From Paraburkholderia fungorum (GTDB lineage Bacteria; Pseudomonadota; Gammaproteobacteria; Burkholderiales; Burkholderiaceae), in contig NZ_MCAS01000067.1 in assembly GCF_003610895.1 (NCBI RefSeq), forward strand, positions 186,001-250,000: DNA of 64,000 bases, read 5' to 3'. Position 1 is the stretch's first letter. Every line of letters starts with the position of its first letter. Positions 17,081 to 26,030 of this stretch are shown here, one piece after another. The translations under genes and the position numbers were made by a program. The notes under the pieces were generated by a model, which was given only the letters and a program-made list of their open reading frames with translations, searched no databases and had not been told where the DNA came from.

Positions 17081-18484
17081 TCAATCGACCGTCTTGGCCC
17101 AAACCGCTTGAGCATTGGTGAACTCGCGCAGACCGAAATGCGACAGTTCTCGTCCGTAACCGCTCTTCTTCACTCCGCCCACGGGAATGCGCGGGTTGGA
17201 AGCGGAGAAACCGTTGATGAAGACACCACCCGTTTCGAGGCGACGCGCGATTCGCTGGGCACGCGTGACGTCGTTCGTCCAGAGGCTGCCGCCGAGACCG
17301 TAGTCGCTGGTATTGGCTAGTTCGATCGCGTGTTCGACGTTCTCGGCAACGGTAATCGCTGCGACCGGCCCGAAGGTTTCCTCGTCGAATGCGGCCATGC
17401 CAGGGGCGACATCGGCGAGTACGGTCGGCGCGTAGTAGTTGCCGGCGCCTTCGATCTTTTGGCCGCCGAGCAGCAGTGTCGCGCCGGCTTCGATCGTGCG
17501 CACCACCTGATCGTGTAGTTCGTCGCGCAGGTCGGTACGCGCCATCGGCCCAATCGTGCTGGACGGATCGAGCGGATCGCCGGCCTTGATCCGCGCCGCG
17601 GCGGCCACGAACTTGCGTGTGAACTCTTCCGCAATCGGGCGTTCGAGGATAAAGCGCTTCGCAGCCAGACAGACCTGACCGGCGTTCTGGAATCGCGCTT
17701 CGATCGCTGCCTTGACGGCCAGGTCGATGTTCGCATCGGCCAGCACGATGAAGGCGTCGGCGCCGCCGAGTTCCAGCAGGGTCTTCTTCAGTGCCCTGCC
17801 TGCTGTCGCTGCCACCGCCGATCCTGCGCGCATGCTGCCTGTCAGCGTGACGGCCGCGACACGGGAATCTTCGATCACATGAGCGACGGTCTCGTTGTCC
17901 GCGTTCAGGTTCGCGAACAGGCCCATCGGAAAACCAGCGGCTTCATAGGCGTCCTGCAACGCATACGCCGAGCCCATCACATTGGCCGCGTGTTTGAGGA
18001 TGAAACCGTTGCCCGACAGCATGATCGGGCCCGACGCGCGAATCACCTGCCATAGCGGGAAATTCCACGGCATGACAGCAAGGATGGAGCCGATCGGAAG
18101 GTAGGAGACGTGGACTTCGTCATCGCCCTCGACCGGGGCGGCTTCGTCGGCGAGGAACGCGGGGCCGTTCGTCGCGATCCAGTCGATCGCTGCGGCGCAC
18201 TTTTCGATCTCCGCCCGTGCGGCGGCCAGCGTCTTGCCCATCTCCGCGGTAATCAGCGAAGCCAGCGCTTCGGAGCGGTCCCGCAACGTGACCGCCAGGC
18301 GGCGATAGGTTGCAACCCGCTCCGTCATCGGCGTGGCGCGCCACAGCCGGTAGGCCGCGGCGTTGTTCTCGAGCATGCGCTCGACTTCGTCCGCGGTCTG
18401 GAACGCATAGTGGGCGATGAACTCGCCGGTGGCGGGATTACGCGAAGTCGCGCCAACGGTGAAAGGAGTGTTCAGGTTCGACAT
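17081..18484 (-). CDS. NAD(P)-dependent aldehyde dehydrogenase, succinate-semialdehyde type (Sad/YneI-like)
   Basis: A 467-residue aldehyde dehydrogenase. Key residues are visible: Asn141 in MPWNFPLW, Glu238 in LLELGGAD, and the nucleophile Cys272 in NAGQVCLAAKRF. The C-terminal block GGVKKSGYGRELSHFGLREF is characteristic of the Sad/YneI branch, which oxidises succinate semialdehyde and related short aldehydes. It lies 93 bp behind an XRE regulator on the same strand and 63 bp before the collapsed OYE gene. It would detoxify aldehydes in this block. Confidence 0.9.
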   Translation of the reverse strand: MSNLNTPFTVGATSRNPATGEFIAHYAFQTADEVERMLENNAAAYRLWRATPMTERVATYRRLAVTLRDRSEALASLITAEMGKTLAAARAEIEKCAAAIDWIATNGPAFLADEAAPVEGDDEVHVSYLPIGSILAVMPWNFPLWQVIRASGPIMLSGNGFILKHAANVMGSAYALQDAYEAAGFPMGLFANLNADNETVAHVIEDSRVAAVTLTGSMRAGSAVAATAGRALKKTLLELGGADAFIVLADANIDLAVKAAIEARFQNAGQVCLAAKRFILERPIAEEFTRKFVAAAARIKAGDPLDPSSTIGPMARTDLRDELHDQVVRTIEAGATLLLGGQKIEGAGNYYAPTVLADVAPGMAAFDEETFGPVAAITVAENVEHAIELANTSDYGLGGSLWTNDVTRAQRIARRLETGGVFINGFSASNPRIPVGGVKKSGYGRELSHFGLREFTNAQAVWAKTVD

Positions 18485-18577
18485 GTTTGCCTCGGTGACG
18501 TGAAGGACAGTGGGGACGTTGCTGCACTGGCGTCACTTTAGGCAAATCAAACCGGGCCAAGAAGGCGTCTTGTGATC

Positions 18578-19384
18578 CTATGAGTCCGAGTCACTGGCAG
18601 CGAGTCGCGGGATGTAAGTCACGAGCGACAGGTCCGGTCTGCCCGTGGGTGTCAGCGCCACATAGGTGAATTCGATGTGGTTGCCGGACGGATGGCGAAG
18701 CCGCTTGTCGCCCTCATCGAAGCCTTTGACCTCGGTGTCCTGCCACCACAAACGGAACTCCGGGCTCAGTTCCGTGAGCTCGTCGATGAGGCTGTCGAAC
18801 GGTGCTTTGTCCTGTGCCTGGGCACGCGAGGCGCGGAATGCGGAGATCATGCCTCGCGTCATCTGTTCCCAGTCGAGAATTTGTGTGCGATAGGGCTTGT
18901 AAAGAAATAGCAGGCGAAGCGTATTGCGCTCGTGTGGCTCAAGCGACCCATAGTCGACGAACAGGTCGGCGATGGCGTCGTTCCAGGCGAGGATATCGAG
19001 CCGCGTATTGCGGACGTAAGCGGGCACGTTGATCGATCGAACCAGCAGTTCGATGCCTTCGCTGACACCGCTGCCGGTCGCGACCTGTGAAAGCTCACGT
19101 GAGGACAGCGCAAATAAATGCGCCGATTCCACGGTATCGAGTTTGAGCACTTTTGCAATTCGGCGCAGCGCGTCGGAAGACGGTTGAATGTCGCGTCCCT
19201 GTTCGAGCCACGTGTACCAGCTCACACTTACGCCAGCGAGCACGGCGACTTCTTCGCGCCGCAGACCCGGCGTGCGGCGTGGGCCCTCCGGCAGGCCGAA
19301 CTCGGCGGGTTGCAAGCGGCCGCGGCGGCTGGAAAGAAACGTACCGAGCTCGCGCCGTTGTTCAGGAGAGGGTCTTCTCGACAT
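18578..19384 (-). CDS. XRE family regulator with MmyB-like ligand domain
   Basis: A 268-residue protein. The N-terminal helix-turn-helix (RRTPGLRREEVAVLAGVSVS, then WYTWLEQGRDI) is followed by the MmyB-like PAS-type domain (AYVRNTRLDILAWNDAIADL, then LLFLYKPYR). This architecture is common in actinobacteria and Burkholderiaceae, where the regulators usually control an adjacent dehydrogenase or reductase. The aldehyde dehydrogenase gene directly downstream is the likely target. Confidence 0.9.
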   Translation of the reverse strand: MSRRPSPEQRRELGTFLSSRRGRLQPAEFGLPEGPRRTPGLRREEVAVLAGVSVSWYTWLEQGRDIQPSSDALRRIAKVLKLDTVESAHLFALSSRELSQVATGSGVSEGIELLVRSINVPAYVRNTRLDILAWNDAIADLFVDYGSLEPHERNTLRLLFLYKPYRTQILDWEQMTRGMISAFRASRAQAQDKAPFDSLIDELTELSPEFRLWWQDTEVKGFDEGDKRLRHPSGNHIEFTYVALTPTGRPDLSLVTYIPRLAASDSDS

Positions 19385-19668
19385 AGGGCTTCACAGATCA
19401 CGAAAGAATTGACAGAACAGCCGGCAATCCGTGCATCGTCGTGAAGCTCGGCAGGCCGCGACTCGCGTAAAGCACGGATAGAGCGGATTTGCTTTGCCCG
19501 GAAGCCCGAACGCTACCACGGCAATATTTATAGATCGTCAAAGGCGGTCGGGGCGCCAGGCCAGAGCCAGTGCACTACGGTACAGTGCGGGTCTCGCCGG
19601 CCCGCAGGCGAAGCGAGTCGCGTGAGCCGCGGGGGGAAGTCGTCGAGTGCGTGGATCACTGGCTATTG

Positions 19669-20132
19669 TCAAAACGCCTGGCTGGTCGGGCGAAGCACGA
19701 TTTCGTTGATATCCACATCGTCAGGCTGCTCGATCGCAAATGCGATGGCTCTCGCAACCGAGTCCGCCGGAATGGCTTGGCGATAAAATTCGAGCACGGA
19801 CTCCTGCGCGGTGCCGGACGTGTTGAACTTGAGGTCGCTTTCCACGGCGCCAGGCTCGATCGACGTAATGCGAATCTTCTCGCCGACCTCTTGCCGCAGC
19901 CCTTCAGAAATTGCCCTGACGGCAAACTTGGTTCCTGAGTAGACCGTCCCACCCGGCGCGAACACCTTGATGCCGGCAACCGAACTCAGGTTGATGATGT
20001 GACCACTGCCTTGCGACGTGCAGCGATGGCCACTTTCGCCCCACGGGCAGCGAGGCGGCGCGCTACTTGCGCACCAATGCCGGTGCTGCCGCCCGTGATC
20101 AGGACGACCTTGTTCTCAATGCCGTTGCTCAT
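19669..20132 (-). pseudogene. SDR oxidoreductase with internal deletion and frameshift
   Basis: The start is intact: MSNGIENKVVLITGGSTGIG, then ARRLAARGAKVAIAARRKA. At about 20015 the sequence jumps in another frame to GSGHIINLSSVAGIKVFAPG, then YSGTKFAVRAISEGLRQEVG, and ends normally with VLRPTSQAF. About 90 codons between strands beta-2 and beta-5 are missing. The catalytic Ser and YxxxK are still present downstream but out of frame with the cofactor domain. The start codon overlaps the OYE stop (ATGA), so the original gene was translationally coupled to the OYE gene. Confidence 0.8.
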
Positions 20133-21286
20133 GACACCACCTCATTAGACGAGTTGAAAACCGATTCTGCGTACACGGGATAATCCGTGAGTCCTTCTTG
20201 TGCGCCGCCGTACAGCGTGGCGTGATTCACGGCATTGAGCGGCCAGTCGTTCGCAATGCGCTCCGGAAGATCCGGATTGGCGATGTAAGGGCGGCCGAAT
20301 GCGATCAGATCCGCGAGGTTCGCTTCGACGAGCCGGGCACCGCGTTCCGCCGTGTAGCGACCCGCATAGATGATGCTGCCACTGAAAGTTTTCCGGACCT
20401 CGCGACGAAACGCTTCCGGCAAGTCGGGCGCGTTCTCCCAATCGGCTTCGGCGATCGATACGTACGCTGCGCCGGCTGCTTCGAGCACTTTGATCGCTTC
20501 GATATAGGTCTGATGAGGATCGTCTTCGACGAGGCCGATATAAACCCGTTCCTGATCGGTGCTCGTGAAGAGCGGTGTGAAACGCACGCCGAGTCGTTCC
20601 GGCCCAACCGCTTTGACGACCGCGTGGACGATTTCGCGCAGGAAGCGCAGGCGGTTTTGTAGCGAGCCGCCATATTCATCGTCACGTGTGTTCGCGTGCG
20701 CCGAGATGAACTGGTTCACGAGGTAGCCATTGGCCGCGTGAATCTCGACGCCATCGAAGCCCGCACGCAGCGCGTTCTTCGCCGCTTGCGCATAGAGTTC
20801 GACCAGCTCGCGGATCTCGGCCACCGTCAGCTCGCGCGGCACGGATGGTTCCACCAGCGTGCCGACGCCCGGAGCGGTCTGGATGAACGCCTTGACCTTC
20901 GAGGCCTGAATGGCGGACGGGGCGACCGGCGCGGCGCCGTTCGGCTGCAACGCGGAATGTGACACACGACCCACGTGCCAGAGTTGCGCGAAGATCACGC
21001 CGCCTTCTGCATGTACCGCGTCGGTCACCTGACGCCAGCCGACGATCTGCTCTTCGCTGTAGATCCCAGGGGTCCACGCGTAGCCCTGGCCGCGCGGTTC
21101 GATCTGTGTGCCTTCGCTGATCATGAAGCCGGCGCTGGCCCGTTGCCGGTAGTAGATCGCGGCGTGTGCCGTGGGTACGTCACCGGGTTGGGCGGCCCGC
21201 TGGCGCGTTAATGGCGGAAGTACGATGCGGTTTCGCAGCGTGTGCCGTCCAAGCTTGAGCGGCGTGAAGAGTGAAGGGTGGTGCAT
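20129..21286 (-). CDS. NADH:flavin oxidoreductase, Old Yellow Enzyme (NemA-like)
   Basis: A 385-residue FMN-dependent alkene reductase. N-terminal LKLGRHTLRNRIVLPPLTR, the YYRQRASAGFMISEGTQI block, the HAANGYL segment with active-site His and Asn, and C-terminal YGGAQEGLTDYP are all present. NemA-type enzymes reduce electrophilic alkenes, quinones and nitro esters. It follows the DJ-1/PfpI gene on the same strand and sits in the block controlled by a TetR gene with NemR-like operators, matching the nemRA theme of Escherichia coli. Confidence 0.92.
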   Translation of the reverse strand: MHHPSLFTPLKLGRHTLRNRIVLPPLTRQRAAQPGDVPTAHAAIYYRQRASAGFMISEGTQIEPRGQGYAWTPGIYSEEQIVGWRQVTDAVHAEGGVIFAQLWHVGRVSHSALQPNGAAPVAPSAIQASKVKAFIQTAPGVGTLVEPSVPRELTVAEIRELVELYAQAAKNALRAGFDGVEIHAANGYLVNQFISAHANTRDDEYGGSLQNRLRFLREIVHAVVKAVGPERLGVRFTPLFTSTDQERVYIGLVEDDPHQTYIEAIKVLEAAGAAYVSIAEADWENAPDLPEAFRREVRKTFSGSIIYAGRYTAERGARLVEANLADLIAFGRPYIANPDLPERIANDWPLNAVNHATLYGGAQEGLTDYPVYAESVFNSSNEVVS

Positions 21287-21445
21287 GGGCGGTTCGCTCC
21301 TTGGAATGACGCGAGTTGGTGGTTACGGCTCGACGGCGAGAGACCGCTGGCGGCGTGAATGCGTGGAGAGCCGACCTGTGCCCGTCGTGTATTCCACGAG
21401 GGGCTGCCAGACGACAGCCCCGCGCAGGCAGGTCAGCGTTCGCTA

Positions 21446-22132
21446 TTACGCGGCGAGCGCCGGGTGCTTGATCAGAAGGGCAGCAGCGGACGACGACGAT
21501 GCCGGGTTCTGCCCGGTAATCAGCAGACCGTCGGTGACGACATACGGCGCCCAGTCTTCGCCCTTCGAATACACGCCGCCCTTGGCCTTGAGTTCGTCTT
21601 CCACGAGGAACGGCACGATGTCGGTCAGGCCAACGGCGGCTTCCTCGGAGTTGGTGAAGCCCGTCACTTTCTTGCCTTCGACCAGCGGCTTGCCATCCGC
21701 TGCCTTGACGTGGCGCAGCACGCCCGGCGCATGGCAGACCAACGCGGCGGGCTTGCCGGCAGCGATGAAGGATTCGATCAGGGCGATCGAGTTCTTATCT
21801 TCGGCGAGATCCCACAGCGGACCATGGCCGCCCGGATAGAACACCGTATCGAAGTCCGCCTGCGTGACGTGGTCGAGGCGCACGGTGGCGGCCAGCTGCG
21901 CAGTCGCCTCGGGGTCGAGTTCGAAGCGGCGCGTCATGTCGGTCTGATTGGCCGGCTCATTGCTCTTCGGATCGAGCGGTGGCTGGCCGCCCTTAGGCGA
22001 AGCCAGCACGATCTCAACGCCGGCTTCCTTGAACGTGTAGTAGGGCGCAGCCAGTTCTTCGAGCCAGAAACCCGTCTTGCGGCCCGTGTTGCCGAGTTGG
22101 TCATGCGAGGTCAGAACCATCAGTACTTTCAT
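21446..22132 (-). CDS. DJ-1/PfpI family protein (Hsp31/glyoxalase III-like)
   Basis: A 228-residue type-1 glutamine amidotransferase-fold protein. The nucleophile Cys133 and adjacent His134 lie in LVCHAPG, and the supporting Glu25 in FWLEELAAPYY. Family members deglycate proteins or convert methylglyoxal to lactate without glutathione. GGAGAAAC precedes the ATG. A NemR-like operator lies about 50 bp upstream (22181-22200), so induction by reactive electrophiles is likely. Confidence 0.9.
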   Translation of the reverse strand: MKVLMVLTSHDQLGNTGRKTGFWLEELAAPYYTFKEAGVEIVLASPKGGQPPLDPKSNEPANQTDMTRRFELDPEATAQLAATVRLDHVTQADFDTVFYPGGHGPLWDLAEDKNSIALIESFIAAGKPAALVCHAPGVLRHVKAADGKPLVEGKKVTGFTNSEEAAVGLTDIVPFLVEDELKAKGGVYSKGEDWAPYVVTDGLLITGQNPASSSSAAALLIKHPALAA

Positions 22133-22180
22133 TTTGTTTCTCCGTTATGAGTCAGTGACTCGGTAAGTGAATCTCTTTAG

Positions 22181-22200
22181 TAGTAGACCAGTCGTCTATA
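22181..22200. promoter_or_regulatory. NemR-like operator before the DJ-1/PfpI gene
   Basis: TAGTAGACCAGTCGTCTATA contains TAGAC-N5-GTCTA, an imperfect palindrome like the TAGACC-based NemR box. A copy with 19 of 20 identical bases lies in front of the TetR gene at 22876-22895. The position about 50 bp before the start codon suits repression. Confidence 0.75.
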
Positions 22201-22252
22201 AAGAAGGCCAAAAAAAACACTTCCGGAGAAGTGCGCTTGCCGCCCCGATTTG

Positions 22253-22858
22253 TCAGGGAGCACGGTGGAGCATTTGCTGCGTTGTTCTCATCGCCATCTC
22301 GAAGGGCTGCATATGGCGAACGATCTTGACCATAATGCTGGCACCCAGCCACAACTGGTACAGACTCTGCGCGACGCTCTGCGAATCGCCCTCGATCATA
22401 AGCGAACCCTCGGCCACGCCGGTCTCGATAGCGCGCGCCAGCCGGCTCACGATTCCCGCCGTGCCGCGATTCAAGGTGGCGCGCATCGCTTCCGACATGT
22501 CCGCCACCTCGGCGCCCAGCTTGACCGCCAGACATTTGCCCTGGCAGTCGTAGAACGACTGGGTTTCCTGCCAGATCCTGAAGTAGTTCAGCAACCGCTG
22601 CGCCATGTCCAGACCGGGCTGGGCAAACGTCCGGTCGATGTCGTTCAGATATTCGTCAAAGTAGCTTTCGAGCAGCGCTACACCGAACGCATCTTTCGAG
22701 CCGAAGTAGTAGTAGAACGACCCCTTCGGCACGCCAGCCTCCGACAGAATCTCATTCAGGCCAACGGCGGAAAAGCCTTTGGCGCCGATCAGCCGTTGAC
22801 CCACGGCAATGATGTTCTCGCGGACGTCGTTGGTTTCAGATGTGTTTGCGGTAGCCAT
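22253..22858 (-). CDS. TetR family regulator (NemR-like)
   Basis: About 200 residues. The N-terminal TetR helix-turn-helix is clear (GFSAVGLNEILSEAGVPKGS followed by FYYYFGSKDAF), and the C-terminal region includes QSFYDCQGKCLAVKLGAE with two cysteines. NemR-type repressors sense quinones, bleach and methylglyoxal through cysteines. An ATG at 22876 would also be in frame but abuts the operator, so the ATG at 22858 is preferred. It heads an all-minus-strand block with DJ-1/PfpI and OYE genes. Confidence 0.88.
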   Translation of the reverse strand: MATANTSETNDVRENIIAVGQRLIGAKGFSAVGLNEILSEAGVPKGSFYYYFGSKDAFGVALLESYFDEYLNDIDRTFAQPGLDMAQRLLNYFRIWQETQSFYDCQGKCLAVKLGAEVADMSEAMRATLNRGTAGIVSRLARAIETGVAEGSLMIEGDSQSVAQSLYQLWLGASIMVKIVRHMQPFEMAMRTTQQMLHRAP

Positions 22859-22875
22859 GAGCGGACTATAGCTCA

Positions 22876-22895
22876 TAGTAGACCAGTCGTATATA
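22876..22895. promoter_or_regulatory. NemR-like operator before the TetR gene
   Basis: TAGTAGACCAGTCGTATATA differs at one base from the operator before the DJ-1/PfpI gene. Its location next to the regulator's start indicates autoregulation. Confidence 0.72.
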
Positions 22896-23761
22896 GAAAT
22901 TTTGAGAAAACCATCACGACCTTCTCGGCCGATTTAACTCAGCGCACTAGACAGCAGCCGCGGAGTGGCGCCGAGCTTCCCCTGGCTCGCAATGTGCCAA
23001 GTCGGCAACGTCACGGAGGACGGGACTCTCACTGCTGTAGCGACCTCATCAGTCGGTCGGATAGCTCGCGGCGCAGCGCCCACGCGAGGGCGCATGCGCG
23101 GGTTCCGCGACCCTCAGCACACGCGGGCCTTCGTCTCGTGCTTCGGCTCGATTCGCCAGTACTTTGCGCTCAAGCGACACTTTTTACGCGCATCGCTTTA
23201 TCGCAAGCAACTCGCCGTGCCATTTGACGCGTGACGCAGCATCGCCTCAGGTCCCCAAAACCCGTCGACAGATAGCTGAGCTTTTCTCCCCCTTGCTACA
23301 TGCTGGCCGCAGCGCTTGAGGATGTACCTGGCGACACGGCGTGTTAGAGAGCGGTGCATGGGGACATCGTTCAGCGACGTTGCGTGCGCTCGGCTCATGT
23401 AAAATTCGCGCGTACGCCGTCCCGCTATGTCGTATCAACATGGCCTGACCGGCTCGCTACACGAGGGTCGATTCTCAACTTAATTGTCAAGCGTGCGGCA
23501 ATACATGGCTGCCGACGGTTTTAGTTCGCAACTTTACAAGCACTTGAGGCCACACCCGGAATGTCCCAGCGCGATGCTCAGCGGAACTCGCAGTTCTCAA
23601 CTTTATTGTGAAGAACTCGTGCAAAAGCCGTCGTGGGCCGCATTGCCGCGACGCAGCGCACACGCGGTGTCACACTGCGAGTGGACGACGGCTTGCACCA
23701 GCCCGCGGAAACATCACGAATACCCGGAACGCTGTACGAAAAACCGTACCAGGAGATTGCC
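22896..23761. other. Long intergenic region upstream of the HPPD-like gene
   Basis: About 866 bp with no convincing coding region; open frames here lack ribosome binding sites and family-like composition. The right third is less GC-rich and holds the repeated element listed separately. It probably contains the promoter of the dioxygenase gene. Confidence 0.5.
23472..23613 (+). promoter_or_regulatory. Repeated 20-bp element upstream of the HPPD-like gene
   Basis: TTCTCAACTTAATTGTCAAG (23472-23491) recurs with two mismatches at 23594-23613 (TTCTCAACTTTATTGTGAAG). A weaker third copy starts near 23526 (TTCGCAACTTTACAAG). The core CTT-N7-AAG is partly palindromic. This spacing and repetition suggest an activator or repressor binding region for the dioxygenase gene. 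Confidence 0.5.
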
Positions 23762-24895
23762 ATGCCCAGCGACTTGCCCACTCCAGACGCCGCGCTACGC
23801 GCCGTGTCGGCGCCTGAGCACAATCCGCTCGGCACCGCCGGCCTCGAATTTGTGGAATTCGCTTCGCGCGAGCCGAAGGTGCTCGGCGAGACTTTCACGA
23901 AACTCGGTTTCAAGGCGATTGCGCGCCATATCAGCAAGGACGTCACGCTGTATCGCCAGGGCGAGATGCATTTCCTGATCAACGCCGAGCCGGACTCATT
24001 CGCCGAGCGCTATGCCGAGGAATACGGCGCGGGCATCTGCGCGATCGGCATTCGCGTGGCCAATGCGCAGCGCGCCTTCGACCGCGCGATCGACCTCGGC
24101 GCATGGGCGTTCGAAGGTGAGCGCATCGGCACCGGCGAACTGCTGATTCCGGCGATCCAGGGCATCGGCGATTCGCACATCTATTTCGTCGACCGTTGGC
24201 GCGGCCGTGGCGGCCAACGCGGCGGCCTGGGCGACATCTCGATCTTCGATATCGACTTCCGTCCAATCGAGATCGATACCGCGCAAGCCGATCTGGATCA
24301 CGCGGGCACCGGTCTCGTTGCGGTCGATCATCTGACGCAAACGGTCGGCGAGGGCCGGATGCAGGAGTGGCTCGATTTTTATCGCGACCTGCTCAACTTC
24401 CGTGAGATCCACGAGCTGCACGCGAACTGGCATGTGTCGGCGGAATCGCGCGTGATGGTGTCGCCGTGCGGCGCGATCCGCGTGCCTTTGTATGAAGAGG
24501 GCACGCGCCGCACGAATCTGATGCACGAGTATCTGCCGGATCATCCGGGCGAAGGTGTGCAGCACCTCGCGCTTGCCACCGACGATATCTTTGCGTGCGT
24601 CGAGCAACTCCTCGCGAACGGCGTTGAATTCGTCGAGCCGCCGCCGCGCTATTACGAGCAACTCGATGCGCGCCTGCCCGGACATGGGCTCGATGTCGAG
24701 CGGCTCAGGCGCACGCATGTGCTGGTGGATGGCGAGATCGGCGCCGACGGCGTGCCGTTGCTGTTCTTTCAGACCTTTGTGCGACGCGGTGCCGGTGAAA
24801 TTTTCTTCGAGATCGTGCAGCGGCAAGGGCACCACGGTTTCGGCGAAGGCAATTTGAGCGCGTTGGCGCAGGCACGCGAACAAGCCGGCGCGTAG
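23762..24895 (+). CDS. 4-hydroxyphenylpyruvate dioxygenase-like protein
   Basis: A 377-residue two-domain VOC dioxygenase. The Fe(II) ligands His190 (AVDHLTQTV), His268 (EGVQHLA) and Glu350 (IFFEIVQRQ) have the HPPD spacing, and the C-terminal GFGEGN block is present. Substrate-site Ser234, Gln267 and Gln337 are kept, but the Asn of the family's PLN-E motif is Tyr244 here (VPLYEE). That change argues that the substrate is not ordinary 4-hydroxyphenylpyruvate. AGGAG sits 6 bp before the ATG. Homogentisate pathway genes are not adjacent; 2-oxoadipate and 2-hydroxyglutarate enzymes are. Confidence 0.85.
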   Translation: MPSDLPTPDAALRAVSAPEHNPLGTAGLEFVEFASREPKVLGETFTKLGFKAIARHISKDVTLYRQGEMHFLINAEPDSFAERYAEEYGAGICAIGIRVANAQRAFDRAIDLGAWAFEGERIGTGELLIPAIQGIGDSHIYFVDRWRGRGGQRGGLGDISIFDIDFRPIEIDTAQADLDHAGTGLVAVDHLTQTVGEGRMQEWLDFYRDLLNFREIHELHANWHVSAESRVMVSPCGAIRVPLYEEGTRRTNLMHEYLPDHPGEGVQHLALATDDIFACVEQLLANGVEFVEPPPRYYEQLDARLPGHGLDVERLRRTHVLVDGEIGADGVPLLFFQTFVRRGAGEIFFEIVQRQGHHGFGEGNLSALAQAREQAGA

Positions 24896-24930
24896 CGCCC
24901 GTCGCCCGTCGCTTGGCGCCTGGTGCTGAA

Positions 24931-25863
24931 TCAATCGGTAGCGGGATTGCCTGCCAGTTCGGGATTCACCGCACCGTATGCAGCCGCTTCCCGCAGCAGC
25001 CACTCGCGAAAGCTCGTGAGCGGCTTGCCGTGGCTCAACTCGGTCGGGTAGACCAGGTAATACGCCGAGTCGGCAAGCGCGGGCACGTCGAGCGGTATCA
25101 CGAGTCCGAGCTGGTCGAGTTGCGCGTCGACGAAAAAACGCGGCACGAGCGCGATGCCGAGGCCGGCAGCGGCGGCGCTGATCAGCATGGTGTGGAGTTC
25201 GTAGCGGACGCCTTGCATCGTCCGGGTGTCGTCGACACCGAGACCGGCGAACCACGATGCCCAGCCGTCCGGCCGGGTCGTGGAATGCAGCAGCGGGTAG
25301 TCCAGCAGATCGGCTGCCGTCCCGACTGGCCGCGTCAGCAAACTCGCCGCACACACCGGCACGACTTCCTCGCTGAACAGAAAATCCGCCGAGGTGCCCG
25401 GCCAGGTCGGTTTGCCGTAGTGGATCGCCGCTTCGAAATGCGTATCGGCAAACGGAAAGGTGCCCGTGCGCACGCCCATATTGACTCGCACATCCGGATA
25501 CTGCGCGTTGAATGCCGCCAGCCGCGGAATCAGCCATTGCGAGGCGAAAGTGGGCAGCACCGCCAGTTCCAGATACCCCCCGCCGCTGCCGTGCGCAATG
25601 ATCGACAGCGTGTCGCGGTCCAGTTGTTCCAGTGAGCGCCGCACCTGCGCGCTATAGACCTTGCCCGCCTTGGTCAGGACCACGCGCTGTTTGACGCGCA
25701 CGAACAGCCGCACGCCGAGATTGCTCTCCAGCGTATTGATCTGCCGGGACACCGCGCTCTCGGTGAGGAAGAGTTCGCGCGCCGCATGCGTGAAGCTCTC
25801 GTGCCGCGCGGCGGCTTCGAAAGCGAGCAACGCACCCATGTTGGGGATCTTGAACTTTCGCAC
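24931..25863 (-). CDS. LysR family transcriptional regulator (GcvA-like)
   Basis: A 310-residue LysR-type regulator. The helix-turn-helix region reads SFTHAARELFLTESAVSRQI, followed by the linker helix and an effector domain starting at GGYLELAVLPTFASQWLIPR, a block typical of the GcvA subgroup. It is divergent from the DUF1338 gene (168-bp gap) and convergent with the HPPD-like gene, so it is the natural candidate regulator of this amino-acid catabolic cluster. Confidence 0.9.
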   Translation of the reverse strand: MRKFKIPNMGALLAFEAAARHESFTHAARELFLTESAVSRQINTLESNLGVRLFVRVKQRVVLTKAGKVYSAQVRRSLEQLDRDTLSIIAHGSGGGYLELAVLPTFASQWLIPRLAAFNAQYPDVRVNMGVRTGTFPFADTHFEAAIHYGKPTWPGTSADFLFSEEVVPVCAASLLTRPVGTAADLLDYPLLHSTTRPDGWASWFAGLGVDDTRTMQGVRYELHTMLISAAAAGLGIALVPRFFVDAQLDQLGLVIPLDVPALADSAYYLVYPTELSHGKPLTSFREWLLREAAAYGAVNPELAGNPATD

Positions 25864-26030
25864 GTTGATTCCAAAAACGCATCAAGTGGCGATTTTATCT
25901 CGCTTTACGGCAACGCTGCGAATTTGAATAATCTCGCCTTCAACGATGCCGCGTTTGCGTCCAGAAGCCGTGCCGGCCGGGCACCTTCCCACGCACCAAG
26001 CGCGCCCGCCGCACCCCGCCCGGAACCGAT

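Noticed and set aside
22250..23227. Plus-strand frame across the TetR gene and its upstream region
   Set aside because: It reads antisense through a clear TetR domain and then through the operator; not a real gene.
23996..25537. Long minus-strand frame overlapping the HPPD-like and LysR genes
   Set aside because: It covers two well-supported genes in a wrong frame and has non-protein-like composition.
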